From Rubellimicrobium arenae (GTDB lineage Bacteria; Pseudomonadota; Alphaproteobacteria; Rhodobacterales; Rhodobacteraceae), in contig NZ_JAFMSS010000002.1 in assembly GCF_017916295.1 (NCBI RefSeq), forward strand, positions 124,001-188,000: a stretch of DNA of 64,000 bases, written 5' to 3'. A program made the translations under genes and the position numbers. This document shows positions 16,953 through 25,967 of the stretch, piece by piece. Positions within the stretch are counted from its first letter, which is position 1. The number at the start of each line of letters is the position of its first letter. The notes under the pieces are model-generated. The model searched no databases and had not been told where the DNA came from. It worked only from the letters and a program-made list of their open reading frames with translations.

Positions 16953-17747
16953 TCACGCGCCGTCCAGGTCGCCGGGCCGGACCGGCAGCGCCCCGGCCCG
17001 CTCGCGGGCCCGCGCCGCCAGGTCGGGATGCCGCCGCCCGGCCACCTCGGCCAGCCGCAGCCACCAGCCCCGCGATCCCGCCCGCGCCGCCCGGTGCGCC
17101 GCCCGGATGGCCGCGCCCGTGGCCCGCCGCGCGCCCGCCTCCTCCTGCACCGCGCACAGGCCCCCGGCTCCCCGGAGCGTCCGGATCGCCGGGTGCCCGC
17201 CAAAGGCCAGCCGCACGGGACGCAGCCGCGGGAACAGCGCCCGGATCGCCGCGGCATGGGCCCGATCCTCCGCCACGAAGGGGTCGAACACGAGAAGCCC
17301 CGCCAGATCCGGCATCGCCCGGGCGCGCAGGTCGCCCAGGGCCTCGTCCCAGCCGGTCAGGCCACCGCGGTAGCGGCCGTCCCAGTCCGCCAGCGGCGAG
17401 ACCTGCGGCGACACCACCACGGCCTGCGCCAGCCCCAGCGCCCGGGCCAGCCGCAGCGCCCCGTAGCCGCCCATCGAAAAGCCCAGCGCCTGCGCCCGGC
17501 CCGCCGCCACGCGCGCCAGCGCCGCCTCGAGCGCGGGCGTCTCGGCGTTCACGTACCAGTCGTTGGCCCGCGTCTTGATGGCGAGTTGCGAATAGCCCTG
17601 TCGGGCAAAGTTCGTCGAATGGCTGTCGGGCGAGAAGCCGTCCCGCCCGTCGCGGCGGTAGTCGAAGGTCACGACCATGCGGTCCGACCGCCCCCGGTAC
17701 AGCACCGCGCGCAGGTGCTCTCCGTCGAACACCGTTTCGGGCGTCAC
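16953..17747 (-). CDS. Alpha/beta hydrolase-like protein
   Basis: 264 residues, GTG start overlapping the meaB stop (GTGA). The nucleophile elbow reads GFSMGGYGALRLA (Ser about 91), with the small-X-Ser-X-Gly-Gly form of serine hydrolases. The oxyanion region and a possible Asp (LLVFDPF) follow; the C-terminal His is not firmly placed (a candidate is in RLAFGGHPAI). The family in Rhodobacterales is a hypothetical esterase/hydrolase. Coupled to meaB but with no known link to methylmalonyl-CoA. The C-terminus is Arg- and Ala-rich and of uncertain fold. Substrate unknown. Confidence 0.75.
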   Translation of the reverse strand: MTPETVFDGEHLRAVLYRGRSDRMVVTFDYRRDGRDGFSPDSHSTNFARQGYSQLAIKTRANDWYVNAETPALEAALARVAAGRAQALGFSMGGYGALRLARALGLAQAVVVSPQVSPLADWDGRYRGGLTGWDEALGDLRARAMPDLAGLLVFDPFVAEDRAHAAAIRALFPRLRPVRLAFGGHPAIRTLRGAGGLCAVQEEAGARRATGAAIRAAHRAARAGSRGWWLRLAEVAGRRHPDLAARARERAGALPVRPGDLDGA

Positions 17748-18712
17748 GAGGCCAGCGCCCGCCGGGCCGCCTCGGGCGGGGAAAGCCGCCCCGCCTCCAC
17801 CTCCGCGCGAAGCTCCGAGGTCAGGCGCGCGTCGCCGTGCAGCCGGGCCAGCGCCTGGGCCAGGAACTCCTCCTCGAACCAGCGCAGCCGCTGGTCCCGC
17901 CGCACGCGCGCAAGGTGCCCGGTGTCGCGCCGCCAGGCCCAAAGCCGCGCGATCGCGTCCCAGGCCTCGGGCAGGCCGGCCCCGGTCAGGGCCGACACGG
18001 TCAGGACGCAGGGGAACCCCTCGGGGTCCTGCGGCCGGGGCCGCATCAGGCGAAGCGCCGCCGCGTAGTCCCCCTGCGTCACCGTGGCCGCCGCCGCGTC
18101 CCGGTCGGCCTTGTTCACGAGGATCAGATCCGCGGCTTCCATGACCCCCCGCTTGACGCCCTGGAGGTCGTCGCCCCCGTGCGGGGCCAGCACCAGGGCA
18201 AAGATGTCGGTCATGTCCGCCACCAGCGTCTCGGACTGGCCGACGCCGACCGTTTCCACGATCACCACGTCGAACCCCGCCGCCTCGCAGAGCGCCACCG
18301 CCTCGCGCGTGCGGCGCGCCACCCCGCCCAGCTGCCCCCCGGCGGGCGATGGCCGGATAAAGGCCAGCGGCTCGCGCGAAAGCTGCTCCATCCGGGTCCG
18401 GTCGCCCAGGATGGACCCGCCCGACCGGGCCGAGGACGGGTCCACGGCCAGCACCGCGACCCGCGTCCCCTCCCCCACGAGCCGCATCCCGATCGCCTCG
18501 ATCAGCGTGGACTTGCCGGCCCCCGGCGTTCCCGACAGCCCAAGCCGCAACGCCCCTTCGGTCGCCGGAAGGGCGGCCAGCAGGGCTTCGGCGCGCGGGC
18601 GGTGATCCTCGCGGGCGCTCTCGACCAGGGTGATGGCGCGGGCCAGCGCCCGGCGGTCGCCCGAGGCGACGCCGCGGGCCAGGGTCAGGGGGTCGGGATC
18701 CATGCCCGACAT
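17744..18712 (-). CDS. meaB: Methylmalonyl-CoA mutase-associated GTPase MeaB
   Basis: 322 residues. P-loop GLSGTPGAGKSTLIEAIG, switch region AVDPSSARSGGSILGDRTRM, IVETVGVGQSE and the base-recognition NKAD in LILVNKADRDAAA. A G3E-type chaperone that loads and protects adenosylcobalamin-dependent methylmalonyl-CoA mutase. The mutase gene is not here, but a methylmalonyl-CoA epimerase gene is at 46.6 kb, so the propionyl-CoA route is probably complete. Three starts lie close together (GTG 18718, ATG 18712, ATG 18703); the middle one is a compromise. Confidence 0.93.
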   Translation of the reverse strand: MSGMDPDPLTLARGVASGDRRALARAITLVESAREDHRPRAEALLAALPATEGALRLGLSGTPGAGKSTLIEAIGMRLVGEGTRVAVLAVDPSSARSGGSILGDRTRMEQLSREPLAFIRPSPAGGQLGGVARRTREAVALCEAAGFDVVIVETVGVGQSETLVADMTDIFALVLAPHGGDDLQGVKRGVMEAADLILVNKADRDAAAATVTQGDYAAALRLMRPRPQDPEGFPCVLTVSALTGAGLPEAWDAIARLWAWRRDTGHLARVRRDQRLRWFEEEFLAQALARLHGDARLTSELRAEVEAGRLSPPEAARRALAS

Positions 18713-18796
18713 AGACACCGGGCCCGGCTCTCCTGTCCAGCGATGGCGCGCGCCTCTGCCCTACACTTCGCCGCCCCGATCCCGCATATGCGCCGC

Positions 18797-21175
18797 ATGT
18801 CCGAGCCGCTGCCCATCGACGCCGTCCTGCCCGACCTCCTCGCCGCGCTGGCCCGCGGCGGGCAGGCCGTGCTGCAGGCGCCCCCCGGCGCGGGCAAGAC
18901 GACGCGGGTGCCGCTTGCCCTCCTCGCCGCAGGCACCCCGGGCCGCATCGTCATGCTGGAGCCGCGCCGCCTCGCCGCCCGCGCGGCTGCCGAACGCATG
19001 GCGCAGACGCTGGGCGAGCCCGTGGGCCAGACCGTCGGCTACCGGATGCGGGGAGAATCCAAGGTCTCGCCCCAGACCCGGATCGAGGTGCTGACCGAGG
19101 GCATCCTGACCCGCATGATCCAGGCCGACCCCGACCTCCCGGGCGTCGGCGCGCTCCTGTTCGACGAGTTCCACGAACGCTCCCTCGCCGCCGATCTCGG
19201 GCTGGCGCTGGCGCTTGAATCCCGTGCGGCGCTGCGGCCCGACCTGCACCTGCTGGTGATGTCGGCGACGCTCGACGCGCAGCCGGTGGCCGACCTGATG
19301 GGCGCGCCGGTCGTCACCGCCGAAGGGCGCGCCTATCCCGTGGACCTGCGCTGGCTCCCCCGCCCCCTGGGCGACATGCGGATCGAGACCGCGACCGCCG
19401 CCGCCATCCGCGAGGCGCTGGAGGAGACCGAGGGCGACATCCTCGCCTTCCTCCCCGGCGAGGGAGAGATCCGGCGCACCGAGGCGCTGCTGGCCAGCCT
19501 TTCCGACGTCGCCGTCCGCCCCCTCTACTCCGCCCTCCCACCCGAGGCGCAGCGCCTCGCCCTCGCCCCCGCCGCCGCCCGCAAGGTGGTGCTGGCCACC
19601 TCCATCGCGGAAACCTCGCTCACCATTCCCGGCGTCCGTGCGGTGGTGGACGCGGGGCGGGCGCGGCGGTCGCGCTTCGACCCGGGCTCGGGCATGTCGG
19701 CGCTGGTGACGGAGCGCGTGACCCGAGCCGAGGCCACGCAGCGCGCCGGCCGCGCCGGTCGCGTCGCCCCCGGCGTAACTTACCGCCTCTGGACGCGCGG
19801 CGAGGAAGGCGGCCTGCAGCCCTTCCCCCCGCCCGAGATCCTGGCCGCCGACCTCGCGCCCCTCGCGCTCGACCTCGCGCTCTGGGGCTCGGAGGACCTG
19901 CCCTTCCTGACCCGCCCGCCCGAAGGCGCGATGGCCGAGGCGCGGCGGCTGCTGACCGACCTCGGCGCCATGCAGGACGGCCGCGTCACGACGCACGGCC
20001 GGGAGATGGCCACCCTCGCCGTCCACCCCCGCCTCGCCCACATGCTGCTGCGGGCCGGAAAGGGCGCGGCCCTGCTCGCCGCGATCCTGTCCGAAGGCGA
20101 ACGTCCGCCCCCCGGCACCTCCGACCTGTCCCCGCTGCTCGACGGCAAGCTCCGCCCCGAGTCGCGCGACCGCCTGAGGCGAGAGGCGAGCCGCCTGTCC
20201 CGTCTCGCGCCCGACCGGCCCGCGCTTGACCCCGGCGCCATGGCGGCGCTGGCCTATCCCGACCGCATCGCGCTGCGCCGTCCGGGCGACGCCCCGCGCT
20301 TCCTGCTGTCGGGCGGGCGCGGCGCGGTGGCCAGCCCCGGCGATCCCCTCGGCGCGCAGCGGCTCCTCGTGGTCACCGACCTCGATGGGGCGGGCGAGGA
20401 GGCGCGCATCCGCGCCGCCCTCCCCCTGTCCGAGGCCGATCTGCGCGCCGTCCTCGGCGACCGCCTCCGCACCACCGAGGAGGCCGTCTGGTCCCCACGC
20501 GACGGCCGCGTGCAGGCCCGGCGGCAGGAACGGCTCGGCGCGCTCGTCCTGTCCGACCGCCTATGGGAGAATGCCCCGCCCGAGGCCGTTGCGACGGCCA
20601 TGCTCGACGGCGTGCGGAGCCTCGGCCTGCGCCTGTCCGGGGCCGCCGAACGCTTCCGCGCCCGCATCGCCCTGGCCCGGTCGGCGGGCGGCGACCTGCC
20701 CGACCTGTCCGACGCCGCCCTTCTCGACACGCTCGGGGACTGGCTCCTCCCCTGGCTCGACGGGGTGCGCACGGAGGGCGAGTGGCGGAAGCTCGACCTC
20801 CTCCCCGCCCTTCGCGCGATGCTCTCGCACGCGCAGATGCAGGAGGTGGACCGCCTGCTGCCCGCCCATTTCACCACGCCGCTCGGCCGTCAGATCCCCA
20901 TCGACTACGCCCAGGACGGCCCCGAGATCGCCGTCCGCCTGCAGGAGATGCTGGGCGTCACCGCGCATCCCATGGCCGCCGGCAAGCCGATCCGCATCAC
21001 GCTCCTGTCCCCCGGCCAGAAGCCCATCGCCGTCGTCTCCGACCTTCCGGGCTTCTGGCGCGGCAGCTACCCCGAGGTCCGCAAGGAGATGCGCGGCCGC
21101 TACCCCCGCCACCCCTGGCCCGAAAGCCCCTGGGAGGCGGAGCCCACGCTCCGCGCCAAGCCCCGCGGCACCTGA
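18797..21175 (+). CDS. hrpB: ATP-dependent helicase HrpB
   Basis: 792 residues. DEAH/DExH superfamily 2 helicase: motif I QAPPGAGKTTRVPL (about 28–41), motif II LLFDEFHERS, motif III LVMSATLDAQP, motif V ATSIAETSLTIPGV, motif VI TQRAGRAGRVAPG, then the HA2 region and the HrpB-specific C-terminal domain (PAHFTTPLGRQIPIDY, FWRGSYPEVRKEMRGRYPRHPWPE). RNA helicase of uncertain cellular role; it is usually dispensable. ATG at 18797 is preferred over 18788 because homologs begin near the MSEPLPID-type sequence. Convergent with gnd. Confidence 0.96.
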   Translation: MSEPLPIDAVLPDLLAALARGGQAVLQAPPGAGKTTRVPLALLAAGTPGRIVMLEPRRLAARAAAERMAQTLGEPVGQTVGYRMRGESKVSPQTRIEVLTEGILTRMIQADPDLPGVGALLFDEFHERSLAADLGLALALESRAALRPDLHLLVMSATLDAQPVADLMGAPVVTAEGRAYPVDLRWLPRPLGDMRIETATAAAIREALEETEGDILAFLPGEGEIRRTEALLASLSDVAVRPLYSALPPEAQRLALAPAAARKVVLATSIAETSLTIPGVRAVVDAGRARRSRFDPGSGMSALVTERVTRAEATQRAGRAGRVAPGVTYRLWTRGEEGGLQPFPPPEILAADLAPLALDLALWGSEDLPFLTRPPEGAMAEARRLLTDLGAMQDGRVTTHGREMATLAVHPRLAHMLLRAGKGAALLAAILSEGERPPPGTSDLSPLLDGKLRPESRDRLRREASRLSRLAPDRPALDPGAMAALAYPDRIALRRPGDAPRFLLSGGRGAVASPGDPLGAQRLLVVTDLDGAGEEARIRAALPLSEADLRAVLGDRLRTTEEAVWSPRDGRVQARRQERLGALVLSDRLWENAPPEAVATAMLDGVRSLGLRLSGAAERFRARIALARSAGGDLPDLSDAALLDTLGDWLLPWLDGVRTEGEWRKLDLLPALRAMLSHAQMQEVDRLLPAHFTTPLGRQIPIDYAQDGPEIAVRLQEMLGVTAHPMAAGKPIRITLLSPGQKPIAVVSDLPGFWRGSYPEVRKEMRGRYPRHPWPESPWEAEPTLRAKPRGT

Positions 21176-21193
21176 ATGGCGCGCGAGGACGGC

Positions 21194-21215
21194 CGCCCGG
21201 TCGCACGACCGGGCG
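21194..21215. terminator. Hairpin between hrpB and gnd
   Basis: A 9-bp perfect stem (CGCCCGGTC / GACCGGGCG) with a GCAC loop lies in the 48-base gap between these convergent genes. It lacks a U-run on either side. A shared bidirectional terminator is the likely role. Confidence 0.55.
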
Positions 21216-21223
21216 CCAAGGCG

Positions 21224-22675
21224 TCACTTCAGCTTGGGATCGGGGTCCGCCACCTTGTCCACCACCGTGTCGGCCCAGGGCCCGTGCTGGTGGACCGCCC
21301 CGGTGTCGAGCCGCACGAAGCCGTGCCGCCCGAAGTAGTCGCGCTGCCCCTGGATCAGGTCCGTCGTGCCCCGGGCCTGCGCGAACGTATCGGCAAAGGC
21401 CAGCGCCGCCGACAGCGCGGGAACCGGATGCCCGCCCAGCACCGCCGCCGCCACCACCCGCCGCAGCGCCGGCAAGGAGGCGCGCAGGTCCGCCGCGAAG
21501 GCGGGCGCGAGGATGAGCTGCCCCTGCGGCATCTCCCCCCGGAAGCCCGCCGCGATGTCGCCCAGCAGCGCCGAGCGGATGATGCACCCCGCCCGCCACG
21601 TCTCGGCCACCCGCGCCTGATCGAGGCCCCAGCCATAGGTCTCCGAGGCCGCCGTCAGGATGCGGAAGCCCTGCGCATAGGCCACGATCCGGCCCGCGAG
21701 CAGCGCGCCCTCCAGCTCGGACTCGGACAGCTCCACCGGCTTGCGCCCGGTGCCGAGGATGCCCTCCCCGATCTCCCGCGTCGCCTTTTCCGCCGACCAG
21801 CCGCGCGCGCCGACCGCCGCCTCGATGGCCGAGGCGCTCTGGCCCAGCGCCAGCGCCTCCACGACGGTCCAGCGGCCCGTGCCCTTCTGCCCCGCCTGAT
21901 CGAGGATCACGTCCACCACCGGCAGCCCGGTCGCGGTGTCCACCGCCGACAGCACGGCGGCGGTGATCTCCACGAGGTAGCTTTTCAGCCGCCCCCCATC
22001 CCACTGCCCGAAGATCGCGCCGATCTCGGCCGGAGCCTTGCCCTGGCCGTGGCGCAGCAGGCCATAGACCTCGGCGATCAGCTGCATGTCGGCGTATTCG
22101 ATGCCGTTGTGCACCGTCTTGACGAAGTGCCCGGCCCCGTCCGGCCCCATCAGCGCGGCGCAGGGCTGGCCCTCGTAGGTCGCCGCGATGGCCTCGAACA
22201 CCGGCTGGAGGTGCCCCCAGGCCTCGGGGCGCCCGCCCGCCATGATCGCGGGCCCGTGGCGCGCGCCCTCCTCGCCGCCGGACACGCCGACGCCCAGGAA
22301 GATCAGGCCCCACCCCTCGAGGTCGGCGGCGCGGCGGCGCGTGTCGTGGAAATCGGCGTTGCCGCAGTCCACCACCGTGTCGCCGGGCGACAGGTGCGGC
22401 AGCAGCGCCTCGATGGCCGCATCCACCGCCGGACCCGCGTCCACCATCAGGATGATCGCGCGCGGCGCGGGCATCGCGTCGGCCATGGCCGTCAGGCTCT
22501 CGTGCCCCGTGGCCTTGGCCGCCAGCGGCCCGGCGCCCTGCAGGAACGGCGGCACCTTGGCGGCCGTCCGGTTCGCCACATGCAGGGGGAACCCCTTCTC
22601 GAGGATGTTGAGCGCGAGCGCCGATCCCATCACGCCCAGGCCATAAAGCCCAAGGCTCGCCGTCATGTCCCGCAT
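21224..22675 (-). CDS. gnd: NADP-dependent 6-phosphogluconate dehydrogenase, decarboxylating
   Basis: 483 residues, the long dimeric form. Rossmann motif GLYGLGVMGSALALNI near residue 10, HxxGVGVSGGEEGARHGP-like segment, catalytic Lys in GHFVKTVHNGIEYADMQL (about residue 184) and the C-terminal QRDYFGRHGFVRLD. Oxidises 6-phosphogluconate to ribulose 5-phosphate, CO2 and NADPH in the oxidative pentose phosphate path. GGGAG sits six bases before the ATG. Single gene, with the next gene diverging after a low-GC gap. Confidence 0.95.
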   Translation of the reverse strand: MRDMTASLGLYGLGVMGSALALNILEKGFPLHVANRTAAKVPPFLQGAGPLAAKATGHESLTAMADAMPAPRAIILMVDAGPAVDAAIEALLPHLSPGDTVVDCGNADFHDTRRRAADLEGWGLIFLGVGVSGGEEGARHGPAIMAGGRPEAWGHLQPVFEAIAATYEGQPCAALMGPDGAGHFVKTVHNGIEYADMQLIAEVYGLLRHGQGKAPAEIGAIFGQWDGGRLKSYLVEITAAVLSAVDTATGLPVVDVILDQAGQKGTGRWTVVEALALGQSASAIEAAVGARGWSAEKATREIGEGILGTGRKPVELSESELEGALLAGRIVAYAQGFRILTAASETYGWGLDQARVAETWRAGCIIRSALLGDIAAGFRGEMPQGQLILAPAFAADLRASLPALRRVVAAAVLGGHPVPALSAALAFADTFAQARGTTDLIQGQRDYFGRHGFVRLDTGAVHQHGPWADTVVDKVADPDPKLK

Positions 22676-22740
22676 CCCATTCTCCCGTCTGCTCCGTCCC
22701 GCCTAAGTAGCGGCTTGCCCGCGCCTTGGGCAACCGCAGG

Positions 22741-22860
22741 ATGGCCTGTGGCCCAGTCGACATAGGCTGTCGAAAAATTGTTCAAGCGAACGTAACATAG
22801 ATCAGAGTAGCCATGCCCATATTCCTTATTGGTAAGGAACTACCTTCCCTGTACCGAGTT
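22741..22860. promoter_or_regulatory. Low-GC divergent control region with an 18-bp inverted repeat
   Basis: By hand count these 120 bases have 56 G/C (about 47%), against about 70% around them. Inside, TTCCTTA-TTGG-TAAGGAA (22822–22839) is a perfect 7-bp inverted repeat and GTTC-AAGC-GAAC a smaller one. The region separates gnd (minus) from the NUDIX gene (plus), so it probably carries both promoters and perhaps an operator. No -35/-10 pair is convincing enough to name. Confidence 0.5.
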
Positions 22861-22870
22861 TGTTCCGCAC

Positions 22871-23338
22871 ATGACCTTGCAGCCCCTCAACATCTTTCCC
22901 ACCTACCTGGCCCGCCGCTACACCGAGCCGCGCTTTGCGCAGCTGGCGGCGCTGTGCTGGCGGAAGGGAAAGAAGGGGCCCGAGATCCTGCTCGTGACCT
23001 CCTCGTCCGGGCGCTGGATCCTTCCGAAGGGCTGGCCGATCGAGGGCAAGAGCCACTCCCATGCGGCGATGACCGAAGCCTGGGAAGAGGCCGGGGTCAC
23101 GCGCGGCAAGGCGTCGCGCAAGCCGGTGGGCCAGTACGTGGCCATCAAGCGCACCGCCGAAGGTGACGACGTGCCCTGCGTCCACCACGTTTATGCGATC
23201 AAGGTCCGCGAGGCCGTGGACGACTACCCCGAGGCGCATCGCCGCGACCGCGTCTGGGTCACGCCCGAGGATGCGATCCGCATGGTGGACGAGGATGGCC
23301 TCCGCGAGATCCTCCGGGACTTCCGCCGGATCGCCTGA
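22871..23338 (+). CDS. NUDIX hydrolase
   Basis: 155 residues. NUDIX box reads GWPIEGKSHSHAAMTEAWEEAGV at about 51–73; the usual REUXEE is TEAWEE, so the metal-binding glutamates are kept while the Arg is replaced. Preceding RWILPKGW resembles diphosphoinositol-polyphosphate/diadenosine hydrolases of the eukaryote-like branch. Likely a cytoplasmic pyrophosphatase acting on a nucleoside-diphosphate derivative; substrate unknown. An upstream in-frame ATG at 22829 lies in the low-GC control region and is less likely. Confidence 0.88.
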   Translation: MTLQPLNIFPTYLARRYTEPRFAQLAALCWRKGKKGPEILLVTSSSGRWILPKGWPIEGKSHSHAAMTEAWEEAGVTRGKASRKPVGQYVAIKRTAEGDDVPCVHHVYAIKVREAVDDYPEAHRRDRVWVTPEDAIRMVDEDGLREILRDFRRIA

Positions 23339-23404
23339 AGCGAGCCGGGCTTGCGGCGCGCCGGCCCGCCGCCTTAAGTGGGCGGCAGGCCTTTGGGGGT
23401 GCAG

Positions 23405-24085
23405 ATGCGTCAGGACGATCCCTTCTGGGACGAGGCCGAGGAAGCCCTCAGCTCGCCGCGACGCCGCCGGATGCGGCCCGGTCCCCCCCGCAAGAAGCTC
23501 GCCCAGATCCTCGAGGAGCTGGCCGCCGACACCTCCCGCACGCGCATCTCGCTGGCCGATCTGGTCCAGGCCATGCACGGGCGGGCCTTCGGAGCGCTGC
23601 TCCTCGTCTTCGCCTTCCCGAACGCCATCCCGGCCATTCCCGGCACCTCCAGCATCCTGGGCCTGCCGCTCCTGTTCCTGTCGGCGCAGATGATGCTGGG
23701 CAAGCAGGTCTGGCTGCCCAAGGTCATCTCGCTCCGCTCCATGTCGCGCGACGACTTCGCCAACCTCGTGGAGCGGGTGAATCCCTGGCTCGAATGGGCG
23801 GACGGCTTCACCGCGCCGCGCCTGTCCTTCCTGGGCGATCCGATGATCCAGCGTGTCATCGGCGCCTTCTGCCTGATCCTTTCGATCGTGCTGGTGATGC
23901 CGGTCCCGCTCGGCAACATGCTTCCGGGGATCGCGCTGTGCCTGATCGCGCTGGGCGTGCTGGAGCGGGACGGGCTCTGGGTCTGCGGCGGCTTCGTCGT
24001 GGGCCTCATCGCCCTGCTCATCGCCTGGGGCGTGATCTACGCCATCTTCCGGGCGACGTGGTTCCTGCTCGTCAACGCCTTTTGA
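23405..24085 (+). CDS. Exopolysaccharide synthesis protein, ExoD family
   Basis: 226 residues. ExoD-family membrane protein with the typical IPAIPGTSSILGLPLLFLSAQMM segment and three or four C-terminal transmembrane helices (CLILSIVLVMPVPLGNMLPG, LWVCGGFVVGLIALLIAWGVIY). An Arg-rich cytoplasmic N-terminus precedes them. ExoD was first linked to exopolysaccharide and alkali tolerance in rhizobia; biochemical function is not known. It lies between the NUDIX and antiporter genes on the same strand; spacing of 55–66 bases allows one transcript. Confidence 0.85.
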   Translation: MRQDDPFWDEAEEALSSPRRRRMRPGPPRKKLAQILEELAADTSRTRISLADLVQAMHGRAFGALLLVFAFPNAIPAIPGTSSILGLPLLFLSAQMMLGKQVWLPKVISLRSMSRDDFANLVERVNPWLEWADGFTAPRLSFLGDPMIQRVIGAFCLILSIVLVMPVPLGNMLPGIALCLIALGVLERDGLWVCGGFVVGLIALLIAWGVIYAIFRATWFLLVNAF

Positions 24086-24140
24086 CGCGATCCACCCTGC
24101 CCGCTAGGCTCCGCGGGATGCCGTCCCCGAGGAGCCGCCC

Positions 24141-25964
24141 ATGGCCGAACCGTCCTCCGGTCCCGACCTCGCCGCCGCCGTGACCCTGCTCGGGGCGGCC
24201 GTCGTGGCCGTCCCGCTCTTCCGCCGCTGGGGCCTGGGCTCCGTGCTGGGCTACCTGGCCGCCGGGCTGGCCATGGGTCCGTCCCTTCTCGGCGTCGTCG
24301 AGGACCCCGAGCAGATGCTGCACGTCGCCGAGCTGGGCGTCGTCCTGTTCCTGTTCATCATCGGCCTCGAGATGGAGCCGCGCCGCCTCTGGTCGATGCG
24401 CCGCGACATCTTCGGGCTCGGGCTCGCGCAGGTCGTCCTCTGCATGGCGCTGCTGAGCTGGGTGGGGGTCACCCTGGGCTACTCGCTTGCCACCTCGCTC
24501 ATCGCGGGGACGGGCTTCGTGCTGACCTCGACCGCCATCGTCATGCAGATGCTGAACGAACGCGGCGACCTGTCGCGCGAAAAGGGCCAGCACATCGTCT
24601 CGATCCTCCTGCTCGAGGACCTGGCCATCGTCCCCCTGCTGGCGCTGGTGGCCTTCCTCGCCCCCGGCGGGTCCGAGCCCGTCACCGGGGCGGAGCGGGC
24701 GATGTCCGTGGCGGTGGGCCTTGGCGCCATCGCCGCGCTGATCCTGGCGGGGTGGTATCTCCTGAACCCGCTCTTCCGCTTCCTCGCCACCTTCGGCGGG
24801 CGCGAGGTGATGACGGCGGGGGCGCTCCTCGTGGTGCTGGGCTCCGCGCTCCTGCTGCAGGCGGGCGGGCTCTCGGCCGCGATGGGGGCCTTTTTGGCCG
24901 GGGTGCTCCTGTCCGAATCCACCTTCCGCCACCAGCTCGAAGCCGACATCGAGCCCTTCCGCGGACTTCTCCTCGGGCTCTTCTTCCTGGCCGTCGGCAT
25001 GTCGCTCGACCTGTCGGTCGTGGTGGACGGCTGGTGGGTGATCCTCATCTCGGTCGTGGCCTTCACCGTGCTCAAGTCGCTGGGCATCTACGTCGTCGCC
25101 CGGCTCTTCGGCGCCTCGCACGCCGAGGCGCTGGAGCGGACCGTGCTCATGGCCCAGGGGGGCGAGTTCGCCTTCGTCCTTTACAGCTCGGCGCTGGCGG
25201 TCGGCCTTCTGGACCCGCGCGGCTCGGCCATGCTGACGGCCATCATCGTGATCTCCATGATCCTGACGCCGCTGTTCGTCACGATCCACGACCGCTGGCT
25301 GCGCCGGCCCGAAACGCGGGACGACAGCGGCGCCGAGGCGCCCGACGGCCTCAGCGCCCCGGTGCTCATCATCGGCTACGGCCGCTTCGGCCAGATCGCG
25401 AGCCAGGTGCTGCTCGCCCGTGGCTGGTCGGTGTCCATCATCGACACCGACACCGACATGATCCGGGTCGCGGGCTACATGGGCATGAAGGTCTATTTCG
25501 GCGACGGCGCGCGGCTCGACATCCTGCACGCGGCGGGCGCGCACGAAGCCCGCGCCGTCCTGATCTGCATCGACAAGCCCGCCGACGCGCTCCGCATCGC
25601 CGAGATCATGAAGGCCGAATACCCCCTGGTGCCGGTCTTCGCCCGCGCCTTCGACCGCGCCCACGCGCTGGCGCTGATCCGCGCCGGGGTGGATTTCCAG
25701 CTGCGCGAGACCTTCGAAAGCGCGCTGACCTTCGGCGGCCGCGTCCTCGACGACCTGGGCGAGTCGCCCGAGGAGGTCGAGCAGGTGCTGGAGGAGGTCC
25801 GCCGCCGCGACCAGGACCGCTTTGCCGCGCAGATCACCGGCGACCTCACGAGCGGGCGGGAGCTGCTGCTCTCGAACCTCCCCGACCACCTGAGGGACGC
25901 CGCCCGCGCCGCGGCCCCCGACGGGCTGGCCGGCAGCCTCCAGAGCGTGAGCCGCTCCTCCTGA
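24141..25964 (+). CDS. CPA2 cation/proton antiporter with RCK domain (KefB/KefC type)
   Basis: 607 residues. About twelve transmembrane helices (to residue 380) form a Na/H-exchanger domain with VLTSTAIVMQML and the cation-site segments. From about 400 a TrkA-N/RCK domain follows with the NAD motif IIGYGRFGQIA (about 411) and the acidic IIDTDTDMI. Probably potassium export in exchange for protons, gated by nucleotide or glutathione adducts. The E. coli-type ancillary protein (KefF/KefG) is not adjacent. Ends three bases from the stop of convergent DUF1993. Confidence 0.93.
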   Translation: MAEPSSGPDLAAAVTLLGAAVVAVPLFRRWGLGSVLGYLAAGLAMGPSLLGVVEDPEQMLHVAELGVVLFLFIIGLEMEPRRLWSMRRDIFGLGLAQVVLCMALLSWVGVTLGYSLATSLIAGTGFVLTSTAIVMQMLNERGDLSREKGQHIVSILLLEDLAIVPLLALVAFLAPGGSEPVTGAERAMSVAVGLGAIAALILAGWYLLNPLFRFLATFGGREVMTAGALLVVLGSALLLQAGGLSAAMGAFLAGVLLSESTFRHQLEADIEPFRGLLLGLFFLAVGMSLDLSVVVDGWWVILISVVAFTVLKSLGIYVVARLFGASHAEALERTVLMAQGGEFAFVLYSSALAVGLLDPRGSAMLTAIIVISMILTPLFVTIHDRWLRRPETRDDSGAEAPDGLSAPVLIIGYGRFGQIASQVLLARGWSVSIIDTDTDMIRVAGYMGMKVYFGDGARLDILHAAGAHEARAVLICIDKPADALRIAEIMKAEYPLVPVFARAFDRAHALALIRAGVDFQLRETFESALTFGGRVLDDLGESPEEVEQVLEEVRRRDQDRFAAQITGDLTSGRELLLSNLPDHLRDAARAAAPDGLAGSLQSVSRSS

Positions 25965-25967
25965 CGG

